Of a DNA stretch of 64,000 nucleotides, positions 12,601-23,789 are shown piece by piece. Source of the stretch: Micractinium sp. NFX-FRZ. Its lineage: Eukaryota > Chlorophyta > Trebouxiophyceae > Chlorellales > Chlorellaceae. The notes beneath the pieces were generated by a model. The model saw only the letters and a list, made by a program, of their open reading frames with translations. It was not told the DNA's origin and made no database searches. A program made the position numbers and the translations under genes. Each line of letters opens with the position of its first letter. The first letter of the stretch is position 1. The stretch spans positions 248,001 through 312,000 of the forward strand of contig JAPTJF010000012.1 of NCBI GenBank assembly GCA_029339195.1, written 5' to 3'.

Positions 12601-15600
12601 GGCACTCCGTGCCACTGCCCACTGCTGCTGTCTCCCCTCGTGCTGCCCCTGCCTGTCCTCCCCTGCCGTGAGGCCTGGCCGGCATCCTGCCCACCGGCAG
12701 CAGCTTGCTGACGCCACTGGTTGTTCGTGCTGCGCCTCCCTTCTTCCTTTGCCGTTGCCGTGGCGCAGGAGGCGGTGGTGCGCGTGTGCGAGCTGGCGGC
12801 GGAGTGGCGGCAGACGTGGCACAGCGACGTGGTGATCGACCTGATCGGCTACCGCCGCTACGGGTGGGTGCCGGACTGCGTCATATTTAACACGACAAAG
12901 CTTTGCGTGATTGGGGAGTGGTGTACACGTGGTGGGCATCCATTGCATCGTCTGCCTCGGCTTCTCTGTTTCTCTCTTGCACGCTCGCTCTCTCGCCCTC
13001 TGTCACTCGTGTTCCGTTTGTCTTTCCGGTGCTCTTGTGTCCGCAGGCACATCGAGATTGACGAGCCAATATCACGCAGCCCTCATCTCCCAAACTATGT
13101 GTTTTATCCACCGGCCCTCCCATGCTCCGCAGGCACAACGAGATTGATGAGCCCATGTTCACGCAGCCCATCATGTACCAGGCCATCAAGCGGCACAAGA
13201 ACGCGCTGCAGGTGGGGGACAGCATCTATATAGGCATCTGCCTCTTCTCTGTGGTCACAGTTTGCCCTGCCCCGCTGAACCCCGGGCGCTCCCGTCCCCC
13301 GCCTGCCTGCGATGCGCTTGCGCCCTGCCGCCCCCTGCACCCCCAGCCTTCCGCGCATCTCCCTGCCCACCCGCTGGGCACTCTGCAAGGCTCGTGCACA
13401 CGGAATGAATGGGGCAGCGGTGCAGAGGCCCCTGCAACTCTTGTACCGACCTGCACCCCCCCTCTTCCTCCTCCACGATCCCCCTGCAGGTGTACCAGGA
13501 CAAGCTGCTGCGGGAGGGGTCGGTGCCCAAGGACCAGGTGGGTGGTTGGGTGGCGGACGGGGCTGGTTGGTGACGTACCTGGATGGTGAGGCTGTGACGG
13601 TGCTGTACTCGTGTGGATTGTATGGTGGTGGCGGATGCTGACCAGCTGGCGCCTCGTATGGCCGCATGGCAGTGGGGCTTGTCACCCGCGCCACTACTGC
13701 CCTGCCCACGCCCGCACCCGCCCTGCCCACGCCCCTGGCCCCACCACCACACAGCCTGCCGCCAACACATGTGTGTCTCTGCTTCCCCTCTCTTCTCCCC
13801 CCCTTCAGGTCCGCAACATCAGCGACAAGGTGCAGAAGCTGCTGCACGACGCGTTTGAGGGGGCAAAGGACTACAAGCCCAAGAAGGTGGGTGGCGTTGG
13901 GGTGGGTTCGGGTTTTTGTGTGCTCCGTTTCAGGGCGCGGGGGTGGGTAGGCGGAGGGGGCCAAGGACTGCAGGCATAAGAAGGTGGTGAGGGGTGCGGA
14001 GCAAGGGTGCGCCAGGGGCTGAGCTGACGTGCAGTCTGACTGAGCGGGTTGAAGGGGTCAAGGAATACAACGCCCAACGCAGGGGGCCGCTGGGCTGTGG
14101 GTGCGAGGTACCAACAGGTGCTTGCCGACTGCCTGGGTGAGGGACGGGGCTGCAAGTGGTCCAGCCGCGCTGCCTGCCCTCGCCCACCTGACCCGCCGTC
14201 CTGCCTCCCCTCCCCTCCCGAGTCGTGAGCGCTGCGTGCCCTCGCCCTTGCCTGACCCACCTTCCTCCCCTCCCCTCCCCTCCCCTGGACATGTGGCCGC
14301 AGGGCGACTGGCTGTCCTCCTACTGGGCGGGCTTCATGTCCCCCCACCAGCACTCGCGCATCCGCAACACCGGCGTGCCCATGGACCTCCTCAAGGTGTG
14401 TTCATCGGTTGCTTTGTTGATTGAGTAATCAGGATTGTAGCCGTGTGTTTGAGGCGCCGCAGCAAGCGGGTGGCAGGCGTGCCCAGGGGCCTGCTCAGGG
14501 TGGGGTGGGGTGCAGGCGGCCTCGGTGCATACATCGGGGGCAACTGTTTTTCCTGGGCAGGAAGAAAACTCTTCTGCAGGAGGTGGGGTACGCCCTCCCC
14601 CACCTGCCCCTCCCTCACCTCCCCGCCCCGCTCCTCCCTCGCATGTTCTTCCCCCCGCAGGAGGTGGGGTACGCCCTCACCCGCCTGCCCGACGACTTCA
14701 CGCCCCACCGCCAGATCGGCAAGGTGTACGAGGCGCGGCGGCACATGGTGGAGAGCGGGCAGGGGGTGGACTGGGGCATGGCGGAGGCGCTGGCCTTTGG
14801 CACGCTGCTGGCAGAGGGTGAGTGCGCTGTGCTGTGTGTGGGTGTGTGCGCGTGTGGTGCGCGCATGTGTGTGCGTGTATGTGACTACGTCCTGGCGGAC
14901 AGTGAGTGAAGGGGGCCAGGCCCGGCACAGCGGGCCGGGGACGAGAACGGGGGTGGAGAGGCGCCAGGCGGCATGCGCTCAGCGCACGGCTGTCAAAACT
15001 GTGGTGTCCCCGTTGCAACGTCTCCCACCCACCAGCGGGCCCTCCCAGGCATCTGCACCCCCCGCTGATCCCCTGCCCGCCTCTTCCCACCCACCCTGGT
15101 GTGTCAGGCAACCACGTGCGGCTGAGCGGGCAGGACGTGGAGCGCGGCACGTTCAGCCACCGTCACGCCGTCATCCACGACCAGAAGAAGGGCACCACGT
15201 ACACGCCGCTGGAGCACGTCTTCCACGGGCAGCGCCCCAAGCAGGTGGGGTTGCAGGGCATTGAGCAGGCGTGGTTGCATGCACAGGTCGGCAGCATGAA
15301 CATGATGATGTAGGGGGTGGGCTGCATGAGCAGGCACAGGTGCCGGGCACGTAGCGGTGTTGTTACCGGTGAAGCGCAGCGCCCCAAGCAGGTGGGGCAT
15401 CGTAGTGGTGGAAGCGGGTGGCCTGCATGGGCAGGTGGGGCAAACCAATGCTGGAGGGGGTTGGTGTCCTTGAGCAGGTTGAAGCGTAATGCAGAGGGGG
15501 GGTGCCGTCTCCAACTCCCTGCCCCTCCCTCTCGTTGCACGTGGCTCACCCTGCCTTGCCCTTCCTGCTCTCATCCTCCCTCCCCCTCCCCCCGCAGTTC

Positions 15601-18600
15601 ACCGTCTCCGACTCCCTCGCCATTCCTCACCCTGCACTCACTTCACCCCCCATTACCCTTCCTGCTCCCTCCTCCTCCTCCCTTCCTCCCCCCGCAGTTC
15701 ACCGTCTCGAACTCCTCCCTCCCCCTCTCCCTGCAATCAGTGCCCCATACCTTGTCCTTCCTTCTCTCCTGCCTCCCACGTTGGCCCCCCGCAGTTCACC
15801 GTCTCCAACTCCTCCCTTACCCTCCCCCTGCAACGCACTCCACTCAAGTCGCCCTCCCATGCCCCTCCTGCCCTCCTGCCCTCTCCTCCATTGCCCCCCC
15901 CCCCCCCGCAGTTCACCGTCTCCAACTCCTCCCTGAGCGAGTACGGCGTGCTGGGCTTTGAGCTGGGCTACTCAATTGAGAACCCCAACGCTCTGGTCAT
16001 CTGGGAGGCGCAGTTCGGCGACTTTGCAAACGGGGCGCAGGTGGGGAGCACAGAGAGTGGGAGGGGGACAGAGAGAGAGGCACAGAGACAGGGGTAGGGG
16101 GAGAGGCTGTGGTGTGTGGGTCCGGCCGGGCTGGGAGGCGCAGTGGGGCAACTTTGCAACGGGGCGCAGGTGGGGCACAAAGAGAGAGAGGGGCACAGAG
16201 ACAGGGGCAGAGGGGAAGGCTGTGGTATGGGGCCCAGGTCGGCTGGGTGGTGTGGTGCGGAGACTTTGCAAACGGGGCGCAGATGGGGCACACAGAGAGG
16301 CACAGAAAGGAAGTACGGGGAGGCCGGGGTGTGCGGCTCTTGGTTGTCGTGGTGCACTGGTGGGCGGGCTGCCGTGCTGGGGTGGAAGGCACGGTGCGGG
16401 GCTGGCGGGGGTGACATCATCATCATCATCATCATCATCATGGGGGCGCCTGGCTGGTTACCAACCACGCGCAGCTGCCTCTTTGACCAGTCACATGCAG
16501 AGGCACCTCCTTGCCCTCTTGCTCACCCTCTCCTCATATCCAGTCTTCCTCTCCCTCCCTCGGCTGCCCCCCCCCCCCTCCCCCGGCTGCCCCCCACTCC
16601 CCCGCAGATCATCTTTGACCAGTTCCTGAGCAGCGGCGAGGCCAAGTGGCTGCGCCAGAGCGGGCTGACGGTGCTGCTGCCGCACGGGTACGACGGGCAG
16701 GGGCCCGAGCACTCGAGCGCGCGCCTGGAGCGCTTCCTGCAGGCAAGTGGGTGGGTGCGTGCTAGCGGTTTGGGTGAGGTGGGGGTGCATGGTGGGCGCC
16801 TAGCATGCGCCTAGGTGCGTGGGTGGGGCGGCCTCTCCCTCCCCACCCCCTGCGGGAGGGGATCCTGGCCAGCTGGCCACCCATCTCGTCGCGTCCACCC
16901 CCCCTGCCTGCCCTCCCTGCTTCCCATGGATGCCTTGCAGTAGGTGGTTGGCGCACCCCCCCCACCAGCTGCCCATCCTATCGGTCTTGCCGCACCCTCC
17001 CTACCCACCCTGCTTCCATCCAATGTTTTACAACCAAATCTTGCACATCTGCAGATGGTTGACGAGGACCCGTACCAGCTGCCCACCATCGACGAGAGCA
17101 AGTGGTTCATCGGCGGCCACCTGGGCTCACAGATCCAGTCCTGCAACTGGCAGGTCAGGGGTTGCTTGGTCATAGGCGTTACTTTGGGAAGCCCAAGGGG
17201 GCACAGAGCAGAGCGCTGCGCTGCCTGCCTGCCTGCACGCCTGCACGCCTCTTGGCGCTCAGAACGGTGCAGCACTCAACAACATGCTTCCTCCCCCGCA
17301 GGTGGTCAACTGCACCACCCCCGCCAACTACTTCCACGTCCTGCGCCGCCAGCTGCACCGCCAGGTGGGTGGACCAGGCGTGTGGAAGGAGGGAGAAGCC
17401 AGGGACTGTGTGTGGGAGGGGGGCATGTTGCGAGTTAAGACGGCAGGAGCGCCACGTCCTGCGCCGCCAGCCGCTGCAGTCCCCCACTTGCCCCCACTGC
17501 CCCTGCTCTTCTTCATCACATCAGCTTCCACATGTCCCTGCCAGCCATGCTGCACAAGCCTTTGAATGGCATGCCCCCTGTTGCATCCCCCCCCCCCCCC
17601 CCCCCCCGCCCTTTACCCGCACCTGTTCCTTTACCATTGTGTATTACAGTTCTGCAAGCCCCTGGTGATGATGGCCCCTCCACCAACACACCGACCTGCT
17701 GCACGCACCAACTGTCCATGCTCCTCCGACCTCACCTCAACCTGCCACTTCTTCTCGCCCCCCCCTGCAGTTCCGCAAGCCCCTGGTGATGGTGGCTCCT
17801 CCGACAATCACCACCTGCTGCACCCTGCCCCTCACACGCTACCCTTCACAACCACATGACCTTCACCTCACCTCTCGTCCCCCATGCAGTTCCGCAAGCC
17901 GCTGGTGATGATGGCCCCCAAGAACCTGCTGCGCCACCCGCTGGCCAAGAGCCCGCTGGCGGAGTTCAGCGAGTCGGCGGTGGACAAGGACATCCAGGTG
18001 GGGGGGTAGGGGGCAGCCATGCCTCTCACTGGTGGAACACCTCGGCCTGAAAGTACAGGCTTTTGTTTTCGGGTGATGGGAGGGGTGTGTGTGCAAGTGG
18101 CGGTGGACAAGGACATCCAGGTGGGGGGCAGAAGGGGGCATGAAATGGCGCAACGGCTTTTGCACGTGCCGACGGTGCCGCTCAGTTGTGGTTGCTTGTG
18201 GGCCGTGGGGTGTGGGATGGCCAAGAGCTCGCTTGTTGGGCTGTCTGCCCATGCAAGCAGTCGAGCTCAAGTTGCTTGAGGAATGTATGCTGTGAGGGGC
18301 GTGCGGTTCAAGCCCTCAAATACTAACTCGTGCCGTGTTACACGTCCCCCGCACACCCGTCCACGTGCAGGGTGTGCGGTTCAAGCGCGTCATCATGGAT
18401 GAGTCCTCCACCGACCGCTCCTTCGACCCCCCCAAGCAGCCCGACTTCAAGCGCGTGGTCTTCTGCTCCGGCAAGGTGGGTGGACTCTGTTTCTTTGTAA
18501 ATCTGCGTATTTGACAGGAAGTAGGTTGGGAGTGCCAGGGGGTGGGAATGGGGAGCAAACCACGAGCCGGCCGCCGCCTGATCCCCGTCAGTTTCTTGCC

Positions 18601-19971
18601 CTGTCTTAACAATCTGTCCTTTCTTAACAAACCACATGTCCACACCACCATTGGCAGGTGTACTACGAGCTGGCCGCCGAGCGCGCCAAGCAGGGGAAGC
18701 AGGGCGAGGTGGCGCTGCTGCGCGTTGAGCAGCTGGCCCCCTTCCCCTTTGACCTGGTCATGCGCGAGATGCGGCGCTTCCCCAACGCGGGTGAGGCTTT
18801 CTGATCAGTGCAGTGCGACACAAGCGGGAGGAGGGCGGGAAGTGCAGGAGCGCAGTGCCTGGCAGCGCGGCATATAGCTGCCCGCCCCTTCTCCCGACAC
18901 GCTGAACCCGCTTGCCACCTCGCCTGTTGCTTTTGTGTGCAGAGGTGTGATGTGGTGCCAGGAGGAGGGAATGGTGCAGGCCTACCCGACCCTGCACACC
19001 TCCCACACTCGCGTTGAACCTGACCTGGCCCTGTGCTGTTGCTGCTCTGTGCAGAGGTGATGTGGTGCCAGGAGGAGCCGATGAACATGGGGGCCTACCT
19101 GCACGTCCAGCCCCGCCTGCAGCGCTCCCTGGAGGTGAGCCCTGGCCCTGGCTAGCTGGCAGCACAAGCTGGGGTGCAGCTGGGGTCGAACGCCAAGCTG
19201 GGTGGTGCGGGCGGCGGCGGGCGTTGGGTGCAGGGTTTGTTGTGGGAGGGTGACGATGAATTACACGGCCGGCGGCGGAGCAGTGGGCGTGCAAGGGTGG
19301 GGGCGCTGCCTGCGTGGACCTCACCTCACCTCACCTCACCTCCCTTCTTTTGACCCCCTGCCTGCCTGCCTGCCTGCCCTCGTGTGCACCACCTGCTGCA
19401 GGCTGTGGGCCGTGAGGTGCCGCTGCGCATCGCCTTCAGCGGCCGCCCCTCCATGGCCTCCACTGCCACCGGCTTTGGGGAGGTGCACGCGCAGGAGCAG
19501 GTGAGGGAGGGAGGGCTTTGTTTTGTGGGTGGGAAGAGTTGTTTTGTGGGCGGGGGGAGGTGAACGCGCAGGAGCAGGTGAGGGAAGGGAGGGTTTAGTT
19601 TTGCAGGCGGGGGGAGGTGCACGTGCAGGTGCAGGTGAGGGGGAGGGGTGCAGTGGGGCGTGAGACGCACGCAGCGCGGGGGCGGGCTGCAGGTGGGGCC
19701 CGCTGGCGAGTGTGTAGAGGTGCACACCCCGCGAGGAGATGAGCTGCAACGGGGGGCTCCTTGGGCCCCGAAATGCTGGGGCGCGCGCATCGAGAGGTGT
19801 ACACGCTCAGAAGCAGACGCTGCAGCACCCAGGCGGCCCGCCCGCCGCCCGCTCCCCACACCCCCGGCTTGCCCCCTCTTGAGAGCGCTTCCCACCCACT
19901 CCCCTCCCCCCTCCCCCCCGCTGCAGGCCGACCTGATCAACCGGGCCCTGGATGTGAACAGCACCGAATGA
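6700..19971 (+). CDS. OGDH: 2-oxoglutarate dehydrogenase E1 component, mitochondrial
   Basis: Thiamine-diphosphate E1 enzyme of the 2-oxoglutarate dehydrogenase complex (TCA cycle, mitochondrial matrix). There are 31 exons: 6700-6946, 7686-7850, 8271-8364, 8665-8782, 9051-9157, 9328-9387, 9633-9739, 10037-10083, 10369-10486, 10748-10821, 11013-11097, 11493-11581, 12007-12058, 12378-12430, 12769-12863, 13133-13211, 13490-13537, 13809-13886, 14303-14395, 14661-14817, 15108-15244, 15912-16040, 16608-16742, 17055-17153, 17302-17364, 17890-17997, 18371-18475, 18658-18790, 19055-19134, 19402-19500, 19927-19971. They give 1032 aa, normal for the family. The N-terminus ([12 protein letters not shown]) is Arg-rich and amphipathic like a mitochondrial presequence. 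[19 protein letters not shown] is the E1 start. [15 protein letters not shown], the ThDP/Mg motif GDGAFAGQG...NNQ (about 401-437) and the transketolase C-half with [16 protein letters not shown] are all intact. Intron 23 uses a GC donor at 16743. Several introns hold copies of adjacent exon edges. Confidence 0.97.
7575..7708 (+). repeat. Duplicated start of OGDH exon 2 (two copies)
   Basis: A 29-bp stretch, CTGCAG acceptor plus the first exon-2 bases, occurs identically at 7575-7603 and 7680-7708 (period 105). The second copy continues into the conserved protein. The first loses the reading soon after and is taken as a decoy acceptor. Confidence 0.85.
9721..9866 (+). repeat. Three copies of the OGDH exon-7 end and donor
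   Basis: The exon end reading ATCGGCATGCCGCACAGAG plus donor (9721-9741) recurs near 9788 and 9849, each followed or preceded by GGGGCTGCAGAGCATGG. The two intronic copies are 63 bp apart. The first copy also carries GT after GAG; the second has lost it (GGCTG). Confidence 0.85.
12309..12330. repeat. (CTTG)n microsatellite in OGDH intron 13
   Basis: Five CTTG units plus a partial unit, intronic, just upstream of the exon-14 acceptor at 12378. Confidence 0.9.
13040..13165 (+). repeat. Pseudo-copy of OGDH exon-16 start
   Basis: TCCGCAGGCACATCGAGATTG at about 13041-13061 repeats the true exon-16 start (13127-13147), with the encoded GHNEIDEP becoming GHIEIDEP. The copy decays within about 35 bp. 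The true exon continues to 13211. Confidence 0.85.
15591..15935 (+). repeat. Four tandem copies of the OGDH exon-22 acceptor
   Basis: GCAGTTCACCGTCTC is found four times, with the first exonic base at 15598, 15698, 15795 and 15912, each behind its own pyrimidine tract. Only the last continues into the conserved [18 protein letters not shown] segment. Periods are about 100, 97 and 117 bp. Confidence 0.92.
16015..16285 (+). repeat. Three copies of the OGDH exon-22 end
   Basis: The exon end (GACTTTGCAAACGGGGCGCAG plus donor, 16020-16041) recurs near 16148 and 16260. The second copy keeps GT; the third has AT at the donor position. The same exon is therefore duplicated at both edges. Confidence 0.88.
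16415..16441. repeat. (CAT)9 microsatellite in OGDH intron 22
   Basis: Nine perfect CAT units between the exon-22 end copies and exon 23. Intronic; no coding role. Confidence 0.95.
17641..17920 (+). repeat. Three tandem copies of the OGDH exon-26 acceptor
   Basis: CAG followed by TTCYGCAAGCCSCTGGTGATG appears with first exonic bases at 17650, 17771 and 17890 (periods 121 and 119). Only the third continues into [15 protein letters not shown] long poly-C tract at about 17588-17607 precedes the first copy. Confidence 0.92.
17970..18130 (+). repeat. Duplicated OGDH exon-26 end and donor
   Basis: GCGGTGGACAAGGACATCCAG plus GTGGGGG ends the exon at 17997 and recurs with its GT at about 18100-18127. 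The copy is a second usable 5' splice site about 123 bp downstream. Confidence 0.9.
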
Positions 19972-20402
19972 AGCGCCCGCCTGAGGCTGCACCCAGCAAC
20001 CGGCCCCCGCCAGCCACGGCGCCGCTGTGGCCGCTCCGCATGAGCGCCGACCCCTCGGGTATACGCTGGCGCTATGTGTGGAGCAGCCGCGGCGGCTGGC
20101 TGCGCTCCGCACTGCGTGCCGGCCCGGTACGGCAGTGCAGGTCGCACGACTTGCGCGCACGCCCCGCCATAGGCCCACAGCACCCTATGCATGAACCAGC
20201 ATTCTTCACCCCCCATGCCCCTCCATACGTTGCTTCTTCTGATGCCCTGCCTGCGTTGCACGCTTTCCGCTCAAACCCCTGCTCCCCTGCTTTCGGCGCG
20301 CCCGCACTGCTGCTGAGCAGCACGCCGGGCACCGCTTTTTCACACCCTCAGCTTGCTGCCTCCAGGAGACCCCACGTCCCATAGCTGTTCCTTCTTTGTT
20401 TT

Positions 20403-20407
20403 TGTAA
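20403..20407 (+). terminator. Probable OGDH polyadenylation signal TGTAA
   Basis: TGTAA lies about 430 bp after the OGDH stop. TGTAA is the established green-algal poly(A) signal. Assignment rests on position only. Confidence 0.5.
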
Positions 20408-21976
20408 CTTGTGTGCATCGGCCCCAAGCCCTGCTGTGAGGTGGTTCTGTGGGGGGTGTTGCTGAGTGGCTGCTGGAGGATGCAGCCATGCCCCGCCTTG
20501 GGCCCCCCTCGGCTGGTGTGGCACAGAAATGCAGCTGTGGGCGTGCCGGGCGCGTGCATGCATCGGTGTCCTGCCTGCCTCCCCGACTCGACACACTGCT
20601 GGCAAGCTGTGCATGTGGAGCTATGGAATTAACGTGCACTGAACTTCCCCAAGCAAGCCGTTGAAGCCACAGTTGAGAGGCGGCAGCTGCTGCCGCACTG
20701 ACAGTGCTGACGCCGGCAGTTGGCCAAATGCCGGCAGGGCTAGGGCGGGTCAAGGCATGCATTAGCAGTCACAGCATCAAGCGCCGCGGCGGCGCCGGCA
20801 CAGGGAGCCGACAAAAAGCGGCCGCCAAGCGGGGCGATGGACATGGAGCAGCCGGGGCGCCTGGCCTGGCCTGGCCGACTTTGCAGTCAGCCCGAACGCC
20901 CAAGTCATGTTCAGGCAGACATGTCAGGCCCGCATCAGATTGGCTGACCCGGTCTGCCACGGTCCCCATGCATCGGTCCGTGCTGCGCCGACCTGTGCAA
21001 CTGGGGCCTTGTAGTGGCGCACTGGGAACATGCCCAGCTATCGTCAACGCTGCCCAGGCATGCGCAGCCGAACAAAAATTAGGACCCTGGCCAGTGTGGC
21101 CAGCGGCTGCATGTTTCAGTCGGGCAAGAGTCGGGCAGAGCATGTGTGCAGTGGGCGTGGCCTGCTTCGACCAAGTGCTGAGGTTGCTTCGGGGCGTTGA
21201 ACAGTAGGGGGCAAGGGCGTGCAGAGTGCATGAGCCTCCAGCGCCGGACGGTAGCGGTGCGCACGGCAGGCAGTTCTGCGGTGAAGCCTTGTGGACATCA
21301 GCCCAGCGCAGGCTGCAGCCCTGCCTTGACCCCCGAGCTGGATGTGCCGTGTAGAAGTCTGTGCAAATTACTGCTGCATGCTCCGTTGGAAAGTCCGTCT
21401 GATAAAGTCACAGTGGGAGGGGCGCTGCACGGGCGGGGTGCTTGCGGGCTTTTGCGCAAGGGGTGGCGCTGGCTGCCACTGCGAAAAGGAGAAATGCGGC
21501 ACCACTGGGCAGGGACTGCGTCGGGTGCCATCCATGCCAGTTCCCGATTAGGTGCACAGGCAAAGCTTGCTGTTGCGCAAGCAAACACGTGGGGATACCG
21601 CTGCGGCGCGCCGCTTGAACCGCCACGGCCCGCCCGGCACCAGTGGAGAAGCCCAGCTGTGCACGCCACGGCTATGCCCGTGCTTCCACTACCCTCTGGG
21701 GCCGGTTCTCAGCAGAACCGCCTGCAGGGTCCCACAGCAGCAGCCAGGCCCACAGCATGAGCCAGGCATCAGCCCCATGGTGGGCGGTGGGCAGGTGGCG
21801 GTTCAACCCTTCCAGGCGCCCTCCCGCGCTGCCGGCTCCCTCCGCTTGAGCGTAGTGCATGCAACCCGACAACACTCAAAGCCGTCACGACAGCCGGGCG
21901 CAGATCGCTTGTACTGCAGGACAGACCGACCACCCAAAAGCGAATCCGCCATCAGTCGGGCAGCTGGGCCCGCTGG

Positions 21977-21984
21977 TATTTAAG
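21977..21984 (+). promoter_or_regulatory. TATA-like box of the DPBB gene
   Basis: TATTTAAG lies about 125 bp before the ATG at 22107, in otherwise GC-rich sequence. The spacing would allow a transcript start near 22010 and a 5' leader of roughly 100 bases. Confidence 0.5.
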
Positions 21985-22106
21985 CGCCCCTCTGCCAGCT
22001 TGCATCTCACATTCCCCCGATCTCTCTTCCACTCGCCACAGGCAAGGCCCTTGCGCCCCCCAGCCCAGGACCTCCGCCCCCCGGCCCCCATCCCCCCTCG
22101 ACCGCC

Positions 22107-23789
22107 ATGGCCTTCTCCCGCTCCCTGGCTGCGGCCTTCTTCGGCCTGCTGGCCCTCGCGACATCAGTGCACGCCGATGGCACAGGCGATGGCACAGCCT
22201 ACTCTGGTGAGCACCGCCGTGCACCAGCCTGTCGCGCTGGGGTGATGCGCTGGGGTGACGCCGTAGCGCACGCTACGCTCAGCCGCGCCAGGGGCCTGGC
22301 AGGCAGCAGCCCCGCCCGGTTTGCCGGCTTCTGGGGCTTTCACAAGGCCGTTGTGTGCAGCAGACCCTCTCACCGCCGGGCTCCCGTATCTGGTGGCTGA
22401 GGGTCGCTTCAGCGCCTTATCGGCAACCGCTCTGCCAACCGCCACCGTGCACCCATCTGACCGCCCGCTACCCCCCCCCTCCCACTGCAGGCAAGGGCGA
22501 GAAGGACAAGACTGGATTCAACTCCTGCCAATTTGGAAAACTGGACGACCGCTGGTGAGGCCGGGGATCGGGGTGCGCTGGGCGTGCTGTGCTTCGGGGG
22601 CGCCGCCGCGCCGGCAGTACCGCTGCTCCAGCACACAGCCCTGTCTCCCCCCTCAGCGCACACCACAGCTGCCGCCAGATGCCCCTTCTCTAACCCCAAC
22701 CTTCCTCCCATCCTCCCCCCTCCGCCCCGCAGGGAAACGTACTACGCTGCTCTCCCCTCTGGCTCCTTCAACAAGGAGACCGACTGCGGGCGCTGCATCG
22801 CCGTCAAGGGCCTGGATGCCGGCGCCTCCGGCAAGTGGATCACCGTGATGGTTGTCGATGAATGTGCGAGCTGCTCCGGCGGCGACGTCGACTTCAGCAC
22901 CAACGCACTGCAGGAGATCACCGGTGAGCTCGGGCGGGAGGCAGCCGGTCGGGCAGCAGTGTCGGGGTCAGGTGGATATGGGGTGGGTGTGCGGGGTGCG
23001 CTGGAGGCAGTTGGTTGATTGCCAGGCAGTGCCGGGGTCTGGCAGATGAAAGGGGAGTTGCAGAGGAGCCGGCATGTGTGTGCCAGGAGCAGCAGCTGTT
23101 GCTGCCCCCCTTGGAAGGTCCATTGCTTTGGGTGCCCCCAGCCGCCCCACACGTGCTTGCCCGCCCAGCTCCACGCTTCCTACCTCCCCTCATTCACACA
23201 CCCCCTCCCCCTCTCCCCCCACCCGCAGGCTTCTCCTGGGACCGCAAGCGCATCCAGTGGAAGTGGACCGAGTGCGACGGCAGCACCGCCGCCGCCGCTG
23301 ACGAGGAGGTTGTGGCTGAGCCCGCTGACGAGGACAAGCCCGCTGAGGAGGACAAGCCCGCTGAGGAGGACAAGGATGAGGAGGAGGACAAGGATGAGGA
23401 GCTCGAGGGTGAGATGGCCTGCCGGTGCCGCAAACAGCCGCCCGCTGTTGGCTTCTGCACACTTGCTGCTGCTGCTGCCGCCGCCGCCGCCGCTGCTGCC
23501 GCTTTTCCTGCTGCCTGCCTCAGGGCCTATGGGTGGTGACAGGAGCGCCTGCGCTGCGCCTGTCGTGCCCTCCCGCTCACCAAGCACACACACCACACCC
23601 CGAGTTCTGCACGCTCACACCTTTCCCGCCCCGCCCCTCCCCCGCCCTGCTTCCCTTCCTTCAGGCGACCTCAACGGCAACGGCAAGCTGTCCAAGAACG
23701 AGAAGAAGAAGCTGGCCAAGAAGCAGGCCGAGGAGGAGAAGAAGCAGGAGGAGGGCGGCAACCGCAAGCTGCTGCGCATGCGCGCGTGA
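22107..23789 (+). CDS. Secreted double-psi beta-barrel (expansin/RlpA-like) protein with acidic repeat and EF-hand-like loop
   Basis: Five exons (22107-22206, 22491-22554, 22733-22923, 23229-23408, 23665-23789) give 219 aa. Residues 1-23 (MAFSRSLAAAFFGLLALATSVHA, shown here in parts only: MAFSRSLAAAFFG, then LLALATSVHA) are a classic signal peptide ending in an AxA-like site. The next 110 residues form a six-stranded double-psi barrel, with paired Cys and the motif VVDECASCSGGDVDFS, as in expansins, EG45 and RlpA proteins; FSWDRKRIQWKWTEC closes it. Then comes a Pro/Glu/Lys/Asp repeat (EDKPAEEDKPAEED), then DLNGNGKLSKNE (180-191), which matches a 12-residue EF-hand loop, and a basic KEKKLAKK-type tail. 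No cellulose-binding domain is present. It is probably exported to the cell wall or ER lumen; wall loosening is only inferred from the fold. Confidence 0.85.

Larger units (their letters stand above)
19972..22106. other. OGDH 3' region and upstream region of the DPBB gene
   Basis: No coding gene supported. It holds the probable OGDH polyadenylation motif near 20403 and a TATA-like box near 21977 for the next gene. Open frames at 20704-21207 and 21197-21760 show no domain and no splice-consistent partner. Confidence 0.6.

Noticed and set aside
19326..20261. 311-aa minus-strand open frame over the end of OGDH
   Set aside because: It is antisense to the last OGDH exons and their repeated edges; its composition follows from the codon bias of the opposite strand.
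20704..21760. Two overlapping plus-strand frames (167 and 187 aa) between OGDH and the DPBB gene
   Set aside because: No recognisable motif, no start context or splicing support.
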